A stretch of DNA of 64,000 bases, taken from the NCBI GenBank assembly GCA_025210655.1, contig JAOARG010000081.1:1-64000 (forward strand). Reading direction: 5' to 3'. A program made the translations under genes and the position numbers. How positions within the stretch are numbered: the stretch's first letter is position 1; every line of letters begins with the position of its first letter. This document shows, piece by piece, positions 16,289 to 25,557 of this stretch. This DNA is from Bacillota bacterium. Lineage in GTDB: Bacteria; Bacillota; Clostridia; Peptostreptococcales; Acidaminobacteraceae. The notes beneath the pieces were generated by a model, which saw only the letters and a list, made by a program, of their open reading frames with translations, was not told the origin of the DNA and did not search any database.

Positions 16289-16564
16289 TTAATAATCCTC
16301 TATATCACTTATTTCAACAGCATAATTTTCTTCTATAAAATGAATCAAACTATCAATAACTTTTTGGTTATGGGAAAAATCATTACTTACTACAGCTACA
16401 CCAAGTTTAGCAAGATTGTGAATATCTTGAAAGTCAACTTCAGATATACTTATATTAAACTTTTGTTTAGATTTTTGAATGATACTTTTTATGACACTTC
16501 TTTTGTCTTTGAGTGAATAGGAATCAAATATTCTTATGGTTATGCTTATAGTAGATACAATCAT
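16289..16564 (-). CDS. YlxP-like protein (DUF503)
   Basis: Small protein of 91 residues matching the DUF503/YlxP family in length and motif. The N-terminal strand is followed by DSYSLKDKRSVIKSIIQKSK and by LAKLGVAVVSND, then a final segment on symptoms of a ferredoxin-like alpha/beta fold. In many Firmicutes the gene sits with nusA-infB-rbfA. Here it stands alone, and its biochemical role is unknown. The start is supported by AAGGAGCC just upstream on the minus strand. Confidence 0.85.
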   Translation of the reverse strand: MIVSTISITIRIFDSYSLKDKRSVIKSIIQKSKQKFNISISEVDFQDIHNLAKLGVAVVSNDFSHNQKVIDSLIHFIEENYAVEISDIEDY

Positions 16565-16667
16565 AGAAAGGCTCCTTTGAATAAGTTCTTAATAATATTA
16601 TATATTATTATCTTTTTTAGCAGTGAAAAATAAGAAAAAGTTCTTTAAAACTTGGCTTAAGCTAAAC

Positions 16668-16715
16668 TTGACACTTAAGAAAACTGTGTATATACTATAT
16701 GTACAGTATATACAC
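16668..16715 (+). promoter_or_regulatory. Sigma-A promoter with GntR-type operator
   Basis: TTGACA (16668-16673), 17 bases, TATACT (16691-16696). Overlapping the -10 box is a perfect inverted repeat, GTGTATATACT (16686-16696) and AGTATATACAC (16705-16715), separated by 8 bases. It fits the binding site of the YtrA-type GntR repressor encoded at the end of the same operon, so autoregulation is likely. Confidence 0.85.
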
Positions 16716-16742
16716 TATACTTGTTCAATAAGGAGGTAAAAA

Positions 16743-17600
16743 ATGATATCAACTAATAATCTATGCAAAAGTTTTGATGGTTTTGATATAAGAAATGTTT
16801 CTTTAAATATTGAAGCTGGATACATATACGGTTTTGTTGGGCAAAATGGTGCAGGCAAAACATCAACTATTAAATTACTTATGGGACTTACAAATGCTGA
16901 TTTTGGAGATATAGAATATTTTGAAGGGATTTCCCTTGATGATGCTAAAAAGAAGATTGGATTTGTTTATGATGATTGCTCTTATTATGAAAATCTTAGT
17001 GGTGAAAGAATGGCTAAGATCATATCTAAGTTTTATGGGGATTGGAACTGGGATCTTTTCCATAATTACTGTCAAAGATTTAAACTGCCTTTAAATAAAA
17101 AGATTGAAGCCTATTCCAAGGGTATGAAGGTTAAGTTTTCATTGGCATGTGCAATGTGTCATTGCCCAGATTTACTTGTACTTGATGAACCTACAAGTGG
17201 ACTGGATCCAATGTTTAGAAATGAACTCCTTGGGATTTTTCAAGAGTACATTGAAAATGGGGATAAAAGTGTGTTTTTTTCTACCCATATCACTTCTGAT
17301 TTAGAAAAGGTGGCGGACTATGTTTATTTTATAGATAATGGAGCCATAACTCTTGAGGCTAGTTGTGATGCACTAAGTGAGAATTATGGATTAATAAAGG
17401 GTCCTAAAGAGATTCTTGAAAGTAATAAGTCTGAGATTATTGGTTTAACACATTTAAAATATACATCCAAAGGCATTGTAGCGGATAAGGAAAATGTAGG
17501 TCATATGATTGAAAATGGATGCCTTGTTGAGCCGGCTAGCTATGAGGATATATTAATTCACTATATAAGGGAGGGACAAAATGAAGCAACTACTTATTAA
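16743..17600 (+). CDS. ABC transporter ATP-binding protein (YtrB-like)
   Basis: ATPase of 285 residues with Walker A GQNGAGKTS, signature YSKGMKVKF, Walker B LLVLDEPTSGLD and an H-loop in STHIT. The signature has SKGM in place of SGGM, common in this exporter-type subgroup. About 60 extra C-terminal residues follow the nucleotide-binding core. It overlaps the permease gene by 20 bases and is co-transcribed with a GntR regulator. This arrangement is typical of Ytr-like systems that respond to cell-envelope stress, but the substrate is unknown. Confidence 0.9.
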   Translation: MISTNNLCKSFDGFDIRNVSLNIEAGYIYGFVGQNGAGKTSTIKLLMGLTNADFGDIEYFEGISLDDAKKKIGFVYDDCSYYENLSGERMAKIISKFYGDWNWDLFHNYCQRFKLPLNKKIEAYSKGMKVKFSLACAMCHCPDLLVLDEPTSGLDPMFRNELLGIFQEYIENGDKSVFFSTHITSDLEKVADYVYFIDNGAITLEASCDALSENYGLIKGPKEILESNKSEIIGLTHLKYTSKGIVADKENVGHMIENGCLVEPASYEDILIHYIREGQNEATTY

Positions 17601-18201
17601 GGATTGGGAGCTTATTAAGGGATCTAAAAATTTTTATTTTGCATTATTCTTTTTAGCTGGAGGTGTAACAGGCAATTATGGTGACAGCCAATTTTTTGCC
17701 ATGATTCCAGTTATATTTTCTTATTATTTTTTTGTTAATTTAAATGCCTATGATTACAAATATAATGCTAGTAAATTTATTTTGAGCATGCCTGTAAATA
17801 GAAGGGAGTGGGTTGCATCAAAGTATATGTTATGCATTATCACATGTATTTTTTCTTTTATAGTTCTTTTAGCGATGAGGATACCATTTTGGACCATAGG
17901 GGTTTTGGCAGATAGTTTTCCAAAGGATATGTATATACTAGTTACTATTCATTCTATTACTCTTATATATCTTGGTATAGCTCAAATGGGATACTTTAAA
18001 TTTGGATACATGAAAATGAGATTGGTTAATATAGTTTCCATGATAGTTATGGGGGCATTAAATAACTTAAGTATATTATTTGTAGAAAGATATGGAATAA
18101 ATATTATGGGTATGGTATTATTTCTTTTAGTATCCCTAGGGGTATACTATCTTAGTTTTTTAACTTCTGTTAAGATAACAGAAGAAAAAATAGTACTTTA
18201 G
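17581..18201 (+). CDS. ABC-2 type permease
   Basis: Membrane protein of 206 residues with six predicted helices. It begins with the short amphipathic MKQLLIKDWELIKGS typical of ABC-2 permeases that pair with the preceding ATPase. The segment SKFILSMPVNRREWVASKYM is a family landmark between helices 2 and 3. It probably exports a small compound or peptide, or senses an envelope-active agent. The start lies inside the ATPase gene with GGGAGGG upstream. The next gene starts 12 bases after its stop. Confidence 0.85.
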   Translation: MKQLLIKDWELIKGSKNFYFALFFLAGGVTGNYGDSQFFAMIPVIFSYYFFVNLNAYDYKYNASKFILSMPVNRREWVASKYMLCIITCIFSFIVLLAMRIPFWTIGVLADSFPKDMYILVTIHSITLIYLGIAQMGYFKFGYMKMRLVNIVSMIVMGALNNLSILFVERYGINIMGMVLFLLVSLGVYYLSFLTSVKITEEKIVL

Positions 18202-18213
18202 TTGGAGGCTGCT

Positions 18214-18585
18214 TTGAATATTATAATATCGTCCGTATCTTCGGAACCTATATACGAACAAATAGTAAGACAAATACAAAAATCAATATTCAACAATGAA
18301 ATTGAAAAAGGTGAAAAGCTTCCTTCTATAAGAACTTTGGCAAAGGATTTAGAAGTAAGTGTAATTACAACTAAAAGGGCATATGAGGAACTTGAAAGGT
18401 CAGGGCTTATTGTAACTATACCTGGAAAGGGTTCATATGTATCTGATTTAGATTATGAGGAGATACTTGAAAAAAGAAAATATGTCTTTAAAGGCAACTT
18501 TATGGAGTTGTTGAAAGAGGCAAAAATTCTTTCCATTTCCAAAGCTGAAATATTAAGTATGATTTCAAACTTACTTGATGAATAA
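18214..18585 (+). CDS. GntR-family repressor, YtrA subfamily
   Basis: Short GntR regulator of about 123 residues. The N-terminal winged helix reads SEPIYEQIVRQIQKSIFNNE, then GEKLPSIRTLAKDLEVS and TTKRAYEELERSGLI. It is followed by only a short tail of about 45 residues instead of an effector-binding domain, as in YtrA. It likely represses its own operon through the inverted repeat at 16686-16715. The frame opens at 18202, but GGAGG at 18204-18208 points to the TTG at 18214 as start codon. Confidence 0.88.
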   Translation: MNIIISSVSSEPIYEQIVRQIQKSIFNNEIEKGEKLPSIRTLAKDLEVSVITTKRAYEELERSGLIVTIPGKGSYVSDLDYEEILEKRKYVFKGNFMELLKEAKILSISKAEILSMISNLLDE

Positions 18586-18603
18586 CTTGAGGATAAAGTT
18601 AAA

Positions 18604-18640
18604 GTGCTGTATCAAATTTTACTTGATACAGCACTTTTCT
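18604..18640. terminator. Bidirectional terminator
   Basis: GTGCTGTATCAA and TTGATACAGCAC are perfect 12-base arms around a 7-base loop with flanking T and A runs, between two convergent genes. Confidence 0.92.
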
Positions 18641-18657
18641 ATTTGGTTGGATAGTGC

Positions 18658-20334
18658 TTAACTAGATTTTTTACTTTCCTTCTTCATCTGATACATTCTT
18701 TCATCAGCATCCTTAATTAGCTGATCTATATTGTTGTAGTTATTGTCATAGCATGCGTATCCTATTGAAAGACCTAGTTTTTTATTGTCAGGAATGCTTT
18801 CAATATCCCTTTTAGTCCATTCCTTTATTTCTTTTTCATATCCCTTTAATTTATTGCTTTCTATTATCATTTTGTTAGAAATATTAATAGCTTCTGATAA
18901 TGGAGTATTAGGGAGTATGACAATAAATTCATCTCCTCCGTATCTTCCAAGTATATCTGTAGGGCGAATGTGTTTTTTAATTTCCTTAGTTATTTCTATA
19001 AGGACTATATCCCCTGTGTCGTGACCAAATGTGTCATTATAGTATTTAAAGTTGTTCAAATCTATAAATAGAATACAGAATGGCTTTGGAGGGTTGTCGT
19101 CTGAAGATTTTTTTAATGAAAATAGTTCTTCGTATATCTGATTTCTATTTATTATTTTTGTAAGGGAGTCAGTTGTAGCCAGTGAATGGAGCTTTTGATT
19201 AGCTTCCTTTAGTTCTGTAGTTCTCTCCTTAACGAGTTCTTCTAAATTGTCCGTATGTTTTCTTAATGATACTAGCATTTTATTGTATGTTGATACAAAG
19301 ATGGTAAGTTCTTCGCTTGATTTTAAGAAGGACACATCGGTTATATTAATAAGTCTGGATTGACTTACAGCTTCAGTAACTGTTATTACTGGCTGGGTAA
19401 CCCTTCTTGTTAGATTTATGGTAATAAGTATAGTAATGATTAGTATAGCTGTACCAGTTAAAAATAAATCTAGAAGATGTTCATAAGTGGTTTCAAGTAG
19501 GTCTCCTTGTTCTGCAATAATACCCAGTTTCCAATTCGGAGTCTTAGGAATTGATACATAAATATATATACTGTCTTCATCTTCGTTTTCATCGTAGAAC
19601 TCCCCAGCTCCCCTTGGTGTAGTCATAACTTCATTTGCCAAGTCGTCAAAGTCAAGAATACCATATTGTTCAAGGTTTTTAATGTTGATCTGGTCATAAT
19701 AGTCATATTCAGGATGGGCAATTAGATAACCATTTTGATTGGTAATCATACCATAGTATTTATCATCCCTAGAAATTTTAGCTACTTCCTTAGAAAGATC
19801 AGAAAGTGTTATGGTACCGGAAATTACACCTGATAATACATTATCCCTAGAATATATTGGAACAGAAATAACAATGACAGATTCATTTGAGTTTCTAAGA
19901 ATTATAGGTCCAGTAATTAAATATCTTCGGGAATACTTACTACTTTTTTCAGGAAAATAACCCATGACGTCAAAGCTTGCTTGATAAATTGATTCTGTAG
20001 TAATTATTTCAGTATCATTGTTTGTATAGGCAAGTTTTTTGAAGGAATAACTATAGGAATTTTGCAGATCCATCATATGGGATCTAAGATAGTCTAAATC
20101 AAAATCTCTACTTTCATCACTATTTGCCAGTAGGGATAGGGCAGAAATATGATTATCAAGTTTTTGGGATATTAAGTCCGCATGTAAATCTGCAATTTCA
20201 AAAGAGTATGAGATTATAGAATCCTTTGATGATTCAATAGAGAGATTGCCTAATACAAGTGACAGAAATATTATAGTAACACTGATTAGTGAGAGATATG
20301 CCAAAAGAAATTTACCCCTTAAGGTTTTTATCAT
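18658..20334 (-). CDS. Cache-HAMP-GGDEF diguanylate cyclase
   Basis: Transmembrane sensor of 558 residues making cyclic di-GMP. Order of parts: TM helix at about residues 7-27; extracellular double-Cache region about 35-270 (the segment YYGMITNQNGYLIAHPEYD is typical); second TM about 283-305; HAMP about 306-360; coiled-coil linker with ERTTELKEANQKLHSLATTD; then GGDEF with LFIDLNNFKYYNDTFGHDTG and the intact active site RYGGDEF. RPTD five residues before GGDEF is a full inhibitory I-site. The Cache part probably binds an amino acid or organic acid outside. It is monocistronic. Confidence 0.92.
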   Translation of the reverse strand: MIKTLRGKFLLAYLSLISVTIIFLSLVLGNLSIESSKDSIISYSFEIADLHADLISQKLDNHISALSLLANSDESRDFDLDYLRSHMMDLQNSYSYSFKKLAYTNNDTEIITTESIYQASFDVMGYFPEKSSKYSRRYLITGPIILRNSNESVIVISVPIYSRDNVLSGVISGTITLSDLSKEVAKISRDDKYYGMITNQNGYLIAHPEYDYYDQINIKNLEQYGILDFDDLANEVMTTPRGAGEFYDENEDEDSIYIYVSIPKTPNWKLGIIAEQGDLLETTYEHLLDLFLTGTAILIITILITINLTRRVTQPVITVTEAVSQSRLINITDVSFLKSSEELTIFVSTYNKMLVSLRKHTDNLEELVKERTTELKEANQKLHSLATTDSLTKIINRNQIYEELFSLKKSSDDNPPKPFCILFIDLNNFKYYNDTFGHDTGDIVLIEITKEIKKHIRPTDILGRYGGDEFIVILPNTPLSEAINISNKMIIESNKLKGYEKEIKEWTKRDIESIPDNKKLGLSIGYACYDNNYNNIDQLIKDADERMYQMKKESKKSS

Positions 20335-20403
20335 AGTTATTCACCTCTTTTCCAAGTTTATTACTCAGTATTATATTAATACCCGAAATTAATTTAAATA
20401 ACA

Positions 20404-20448
20404 AAAGGTTCACTTAAAGTTCTAAATTTGAACTTTAGGTGAACCTTT
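20404..20448. terminator. Bidirectional terminator
   Basis: AAAGGTTCACTTAAAGTTC and GAACTTTAGGTGAACCTTT are 19-base arms with one mismatch around a 7-base loop, lying after the YerC-like gene on the minus strand. Confidence 0.88.
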
Positions 20449-20459
20449 ATATAATATTA

Positions 20460-20741
20460 TTATTTTTCAAGTACTATCTTGTATCCCCCAGGACCATAGT
20501 GGAGACATTTTGATATTCTACTAATGGTAGCTGTGCTTACCCCTGTCATTTTTTCTATTTGAGAATATGTGTAGTTTTCATGAAGCAGTTTTGCTACATT
20601 TAGTCTTTGTGACATTGCTTGGATTTCGTTTATTGTACACACGTCTTCAAAAAATTTGTAACACTCTTCGATATTTTCAAGCTTTAGGATAGCCTCGAAA
20701 AGGGCATCATTTTCCTTTGACCTTATATTTGATGTATACAA
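20460..20741 (-). CDS. YerC/YecD-type TrpR-like regulator
   Basis: DNA-binding protein of 93 residues of the TrpR superfamily, YerC branch. The helix set is ICTINEIQAMSQRLNVAKLL with TYSQIEKMTGVSTATISRIS as helix-turn-helix, ending in the family tail LHYGPGGYKIVL. The physiological target is not known. The upstream LysR gene ends 17 bases before its start in the same direction, so the two are probably co-transcribed. Confidence 0.88.
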   Translation of the reverse strand: MYTSNIRSKENDALFEAILKLENIEECYKFFEDVCTINEIQAMSQRLNVAKLLHENYTYSQIEKMTGVSTATISRISKCLHYGPGGYKIVLEK

Positions 20742-20758
20742 AATATCCCTCCTTAAAT

Positions 20759-21652
20759 CTATATTTCAATATTTAAAATATCCATGAATTTTTTTCCGGC
20801 CTTAGAAACAGGAACCTTTTTATTTGTACAAAGGACCACCTTCCTACTTGGAAGATTAAAATCAGTTTCTAGTGCAAATACTTCCCCTGAATCAAGATGT
20901 CTCTTAACACTTTTATGTGGGACAATTCCAAAGCCAAGATTTATTCTAACAAGTTCTATTAGAATGTCAATACTTTGAAGGCTTATTTCTGGATCTGCGT
21001 TATAGCCAAGTTTAAGGAGTATTTCCTTAAAGTAGTTATAGCTTGATGAATTTTGATCAAGACTTAGATAAGGTATAGATTTTAGCAGTTCAATATCAGC
21101 CTTCTTACTTTTTAAATGGGAGTATTTATTCCCTAATATGATTATATCCTCTGAGTTGGCAAAATCATAGGTTTTTATAAGGGATAGATTGTAATTATCA
21201 TTGAAATTTATAAGACCGATATCAATATCTCCCTTTCTCACCAAATCAAGTATATGGGGAGAGGGTTTATTAATTATATTTATCTTTATATTGGGATAAA
21301 GTTTTGTAAATTCCTGAATAAAAGGTATTAGAAAATATTTGGTGATTGTATCACTGGCCCCAATAACAAGTTTTCCAGATTCCATATTTGTTATGGATTT
21401 TATACTGGATTCACCTTTTTTTATAAAGTTAAATGCGTTTGAAATATACTCGTACAGGATTTTACCTTCACTTGTAAGTTCCATATTTTTAGAATCCCTG
21501 TAAAAAAGTTTGGTTCCTAGGGTGGATTCCAGTGTTTTTATATTTTGGCTTACTGAAGACTGGGTAACAAAAAGTTCCTCAGCGGCCTTTGAGTAATTTC
21601 TATTCTTAGCAGCATAATAGAAAGTTTTATATAGTTCAAAATTGACAGACAT
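20759..21652 (-). CDS. LysR-family transcriptional regulator
   Basis: Regulator of about 297 residues. The N-terminal winged HTH is ELYKTFYYAAKNRNYSKAAE then VTQSSVSQNIKTLE, followed by the LysR substrate-binding domain (GKLVIGASDTITKYFLIPFI onwards). The frame continues to 21676, but AGGAGGG sits just before the ATG at 21650-21652, so that is the start. It is divergent from purL with about 100 bases between starts. Whether it regulates purL or some distant target is open, because LysR control of purine genes would be unusual. Confidence 0.85.
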   Translation of the reverse strand: MSVNFELYKTFYYAAKNRNYSKAAEELFVTQSSVSQNIKTLESTLGTKLFYRDSKNMELTSEGKILYEYISNAFNFIKKGESSIKSITNMESGKLVIGASDTITKYFLIPFIQEFTKLYPNIKINIINKPSPHILDLVRKGDIDIGLINFNDNYNLSLIKTYDFANSEDIIILGNKYSHLKSKKADIELLKSIPYLSLDQNSSSYNYFKEILLKLGYNADPEISLQSIDILIELVRINLGFGIVPHKSVKRHLDSGEVFALETDFNLPSRKVVLCTNKKVPVSKAGKKFMDILNIEI

Positions 21653-21751
21653 ATTAGCCCTCCTAATAGTAGTCATTAGTATTATTAATATTAATTATAT
21701 AACAAACCATGTTAAAATCAAGATGAAAAAAGATTATGGGAGTTGTGACTT

Positions 21752-24700
21752 ATGATGAAAAGAGTTTATGTATTGAAAAAAACTGAATTTAACGTTGAGG
21801 GAAAATCTATTTTAAAGGATATGAGAAATGTATTAGGTATAGATTATTCCGCAGCAGTTAAGGTATGTAATGTTTACGATGTTGCAAATCTCTCTGATAG
21901 CGAGTTTGAGGGAGCTGTGATGAATGTTCTTTCAGATGGTGTTCAAGATCAAGTTTATTATGATGACAATTTCTTCAAGGGAAATGGATATATTTGTGTA
22001 GAATACTTGCCAGGGCAGTTCAACCAAAGGGCTGACTCTGCTAAGCAGTGTATGGAACTATTATATAATAATACAGATATTTTAGTAAGACAATTTAAAA
22101 TTTACATTTTTGATGGTGCTTTAAATGATAAGGACCTATCAAAGGTGAAGAAATATATTATAAATCCAGTTGAGTCTAGGGAGACTTCATTGGATTTTAT
22201 TGATTTTAATCAGGATTATTCAGTAGATAGAAATGTAGAAATAGTAGATATTGATATATTAAGTTCAGAAGAAATAATAAATAAATACTCACTTGCCATG
22301 TCTATTGCAGATATGGATATGATATGTAACTATTTCAATGAAAGTAGTAGAAAACCAAATCTTGCAGAGCTTAAGATGCTGGATACTTATTGGTCAGATC
22401 ATTGTAGACATACTACTTTTAATACAGTAATCGACTCAGTTGAATTTCAGGATGGCCCTGTTTCATCTTATATGAAAAATATTAAAGAAGATATTTATTC
22501 AAAGTTGGGATTAGATGAGGATGAAGGTACTCTAATGAAACTGGCTGCTGGGGCTGCAAAATATCATCTAAAGACAGGTCAGCTTAATGATCTTGAGATA
22601 AGTGAAGAAAACAATGCATGTTCTTATAAAATAAAGGTCGATGTAGATGGGCAAATGGAAGATTATCTTCTAATGTTTAAAAATGAAACCCACAATCATC
22701 CGACTGAGATAGAGCCTTTTGGTGGTGCAGCAACATGCCTTGGAGGAGCCATCAGAGATCCTCTTTCAGGAAGGGCATATGTATATCAGGCAATGAGAAT
22801 TACAGGATCAGGTGATCCTAGGGAAAGTATAGAAGATACAATCAAAGGTAAATTGCCACAAAGGGTAATCACTACTAAGGCAGCCCATGGATATTCTTCA
22901 TATGGTAACCAGATTGGTATACCAACTGGATATATCAAAGAGTATTATTATGATGGTTTTAAGGCTAAGAGAATGGAAGTTGGAGCTGTTATGGCCTGTG
23001 TTAAGGAAGAAAACATCATTAGAAAGAGTCCAGATCCGGGAGATCTTGTAATCCTTGTTGGTGGAGCAACTGGTAGAGATGGATGTGGTGGAGCGACTGG
23101 TTCTTCCAAATCACATGATGAAAAATCCCTTGAAGTATCAGGTGCAGAAGTACAAAAAGGTAATGCACCAATGGAAAGAAAGCTTATAAGATACTTCAAA
23201 AATGAAAAAATATCAAAACGTATTAAAAAATCAAATGACTTTGGAGCAGGTGGAGTGTCTGTTGCAGTAGGTGAAATAGCTGACTCAGTAGAAATATATC
23301 TTGAAAGAATGCCACTAAAATACAAGGGACTTACTCCACTTGAACTTGCAATATCTGAGTCTCAAGAGAGAATGGCCATGGTAATAGATGAAAGTGACTT
23401 GGAAATATTCATGGAAGAGGCTATAAAGGAAAATCTTGAGCTGGTTGTTGTAGGTAAGGTTACGGATAGTGGAAAGGTAATAATGAAGTATGGTGATCAA
23501 ATTGTAGTAGATTTAGATAGAAGCTTCATAGAAACCAATGGAAGTACTAGTCATCAAAAGGTTATGATTTCTGAACCTAAGGGTGTAAAAGAATACTTTG
23601 AAAAAGAAGAAAATCTTGATATGACTTGGGAAAGTATATTATCTGATTTGAATGTAGCTTCAAATAAAGGCCTTGTGGAGATGTTTGATAACACTATTGG
23701 AGCAAATACAGTTGTAATGCCTTATGGTGGTAAAGCAGCTAATACACCGTCACAGGTAATGGCATCATTAATTCCTGTAGATGGCCAAACAGAGACACTT
23801 TCAATTATGTCAGCGGGATATGATCCTAAGCTGTCATCGATAAGTCCTTTCCATGGAGCAATGTATAGTGTGATTGAATCTATAGCGAAAATAGTATCCT
23901 CTGGTGGAAAATATAGTGATATCAAATTCAGTTTCCAAGAGTACTTTGAAAGATTAGGAAAAGATCAATCAAAATGGGGTAAACCATATGCTGCACTTCT
24001 AGGAGCTAATACAGTACTTTTCAACATGGGGCTTTCGGCAATCGGTGGAAAGGATTCAATGTCAGGTACTTTTAATGAAATACATGTGCCACCTACTTTG
24101 ATATCATTTGCAGTTTGTGCATCAAATGTTGGACATTTTCTGACTAATGATTTAAAGGGTAAAGATTCAGTACTTGCCGTAATTAAGCTTGAAAAGGATA
24201 GTATGGAAATTCCTGATTTTATAGATATGAAAAGAAAGTATGATTACTTTGGAAAAATGAATCAGGAGGGTATGATTTTGTCATCATACTCAGTTGGATA
24301 CGGGGGAGCACTTGAAGCTATATTTAAGGCTGCATCTGGCAACATTATAGGATTTAAAAGTGTTACAAACAATTATCCTTGGACATCTCCAGCATACGGG
24401 GACATAATTGTTGAAATAGATAAGAAGTATATGGATAAGATTGATTTAAATATCCTAAATATCATTGGAGAAACAAATGAATCTGATGTTCTAGATTTTG
24501 AAGGTACAAAAGTTGAACTTGATAAAGCTATTGACTTGTGGAAGAAGCCTTTATCTGATGTATTCCCAGAAAAATCTGAGGAGAATTCAGCTTATGAAGT
24601 GGAAGAAAAAAGCTTTTTAAATGGAAATGTGTGTAGATCAAATATTAAGGTAGCAAAACCAAAGATAATTGTACCAGTATTCCCAGGAACAAACTGTGAG

Positions 24701-25450
24701 TATGACATGTCTAGGGCTTTCAGGGAATTTGGTGGACAGGTAGAGGAGATTGTATTTAACAACTTAAACTATGACCTTACAATGTCTTCCCTAGAAAAGC
24801 TTCAAAAGAGTATCAAAAATGGAAATATCCTTTGTCTTTCGGGAGGATTTAGTGCTGGAGATGAACCTGATGGTTCAGGAAAATTTATTTCAAATATTCT
24901 TAGAAATCCTATGGTTGCTGATTCTGTAAAAGAAATGTTAGATAATAGTGGACTAATTATTGGTATATGCAATGGATTCCAGGCCCTTGTTAAGACAGGT
25001 CTTCTGCCTTATGGGGAAATCAGGGATATAGATGAAAATGCTCCTACCCTTACTTTCAATGAAGTGGGTAGACACGTTTCAAAAATTGCAAATACCAAGG
25101 TGGTATCAAACTTGAGCCCATGGACAAAAGGTTCGGATATGGAGAAAATCTATAAGGTTCCAGTATCCCATGGGGAGGGTAGATTTCACTGTAATGATAA
25201 AATGCTTGAAACTCTTAAAAATAATGGACAAATTATATTCCAGTATGTAGATGAATCAGGCAAAGCTACAATGAATCCCGCTTATAATCCTAATGGTTCA
25301 GTACACGCTATTGAAGGGATTTCAAGTGCTGATGGTAGAATTATAGGAAAGATGGGTCATACTGAAAGGGTCAGAAAGAACCTTTATAAAAATGTATACG
25401 GAATGGAAGACATAGCTTTATTCAAGAGTGGTATTGAATTTTTCAAATAA
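21752..25450 (+). CDS. purL: Phosphoribosylformylglycinamidine synthase, one-chain PurL
   Basis: Catalyses FGAR + glutamine + ATP to FGAM, step 4 of purine synthesis. With 1232 residues it is the large form found in clostridia and proteobacteria instead of the PurS-PurQ-PurL complex of bacilli. The catalytic centre is in the first AIRS-like half (TYWSDHCRHTTF; FKNETHNHPTEIEPFGGAAT). The second half has IGGKDSMSGT. The C-terminal glutaminase starts near residue 970 (FPGTNCEYDMSRAF), with nucleophile Cys about 1073 in GICNGFQAL and His/Glu in SHGEGRFH. It is the first gene of the purine block, with purE 101 bases downstream. Confidence 0.95.
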   Translation: MMKRVYVLKKTEFNVEGKSILKDMRNVLGIDYSAAVKVCNVYDVANLSDSEFEGAVMNVLSDGVQDQVYYDDNFFKGNGYICVEYLPGQFNQRADSAKQCMELLYNNTDILVRQFKIYIFDGALNDKDLSKVKKYIINPVESRETSLDFIDFNQDYSVDRNVEIVDIDILSSEEIINKYSLAMSIADMDMICNYFNESSRKPNLAELKMLDTYWSDHCRHTTFNTVIDSVEFQDGPVSSYMKNIKEDIYSKLGLDEDEGTLMKLAAGAAKYHLKTGQLNDLEISEENNACSYKIKVDVDGQMEDYLLMFKNETHNHPTEIEPFGGAATCLGGAIRDPLSGRAYVYQAMRITGSGDPRESIEDTIKGKLPQRVITTKAAHGYSSYGNQIGIPTGYIKEYYYDGFKAKRMEVGAVMACVKEENIIRKSPDPGDLVILVGGATGRDGCGGATGSSKSHDEKSLEVSGAEVQKGNAPMERKLIRYFKNEKISKRIKKSNDFGAGGVSVAVGEIADSVEIYLERMPLKYKGLTPLELAISESQERMAMVIDESDLEIFMEEAIKENLELVVVGKVTDSGKVIMKYGDQIVVDLDRSFIETNGSTSHQKVMISEPKGVKEYFEKEENLDMTWESILSDLNVASNKGLVEMFDNTIGANTVVMPYGGKAANTPSQVMASLIPVDGQTETLSIMSAGYDPKLSSISPFHGAMYSVIESIAKIVSSGGKYSDIKFSFQEYFERLGKDQSKWGKPYAALLGANTVLFNMGLSAIGGKDSMSGTFNEIHVPPTLISFAVCASNVGHFLTNDLKGKDSVLAVIKLEKDSMEIPDFIDMKRKYDYFGKMNQEGMILSSYSVGYGGALEAIFKAASGNIIGFKSVTNNYPWTSPAYGDIIVEIDKKYMDKIDLNILNIIGETNESDVLDFEGTKVELDKAIDLWKKPLSDVFPEKSEENSAYEVEEKSFLNGNVCRSNIKVAKPKIIVPVFPGTNCEYDMSRAFREFGGQVEEIVFNNLNYDLTMSSLEKLQKSIKNGNILCLSGGFSAGDEPDGSGKFISNILRNPMVADSVKEMLDNSGLIIGICNGFQALVKTGLLPYGEIRDIDENAPTLTFNEVGRHVSKIANTKVVSNLSPWTKGSDMEKIYKVPVSHGEGRFHCNDKMLETLKNNGQIIFQYVDESGKATMNPAYNPNGSVHAIEGISSADGRIIGKMGHTERVRKNLYKNVYGMEDIALFKSGIEFFK

Positions 25451-25455
25451 AAACA

Positions 25456-25490
25456 CGAACATTAAAAATAAAATATATTTTAAATATTCG
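25456..25490 (+). promoter_or_regulatory. Possible PurR box pair upstream of purE
   Basis: CACGAACATT (core CGAACATT at 25456-25463) and AATATTCG (25483-25490) are inverted half-sites resembling the CGAA-centred PurBoxes of Bacillus-type PurR. They are separated by 19 bases, slightly more than the usual 16-17. They lie in the 101-base purL-purE gap. No purR gene is in this window, so this is tentative. Confidence 0.45.
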
Positions 25491-25557
25491 TAAAATCTAT
25501 TGATAGTTCCACGAGGGTTTGTTAACATAATATTATAAGAATACAGGAGGAATGATG

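Noticed and set aside
18658..20334. Methyl-accepting chemotaxis protein (Cache plus HAMP)
   Set aside because: The C-terminus has an intact GGDEF active site and no MCP signalling hairpin.
22948..23325. Minus-strand open frame of 125 codons inside purL
   Set aside because: It lies wholly within a strongly conserved enzyme gene, has no ribosome site and an unnatural composition. It is a shadow frame.
25451..25557. Purine (guanine/adenine) or ZTP riboswitch upstream of purE
   Set aside because: None of the conserved loop sequences of these aptamers is present. Only PurBox-like half-sites can be seen.
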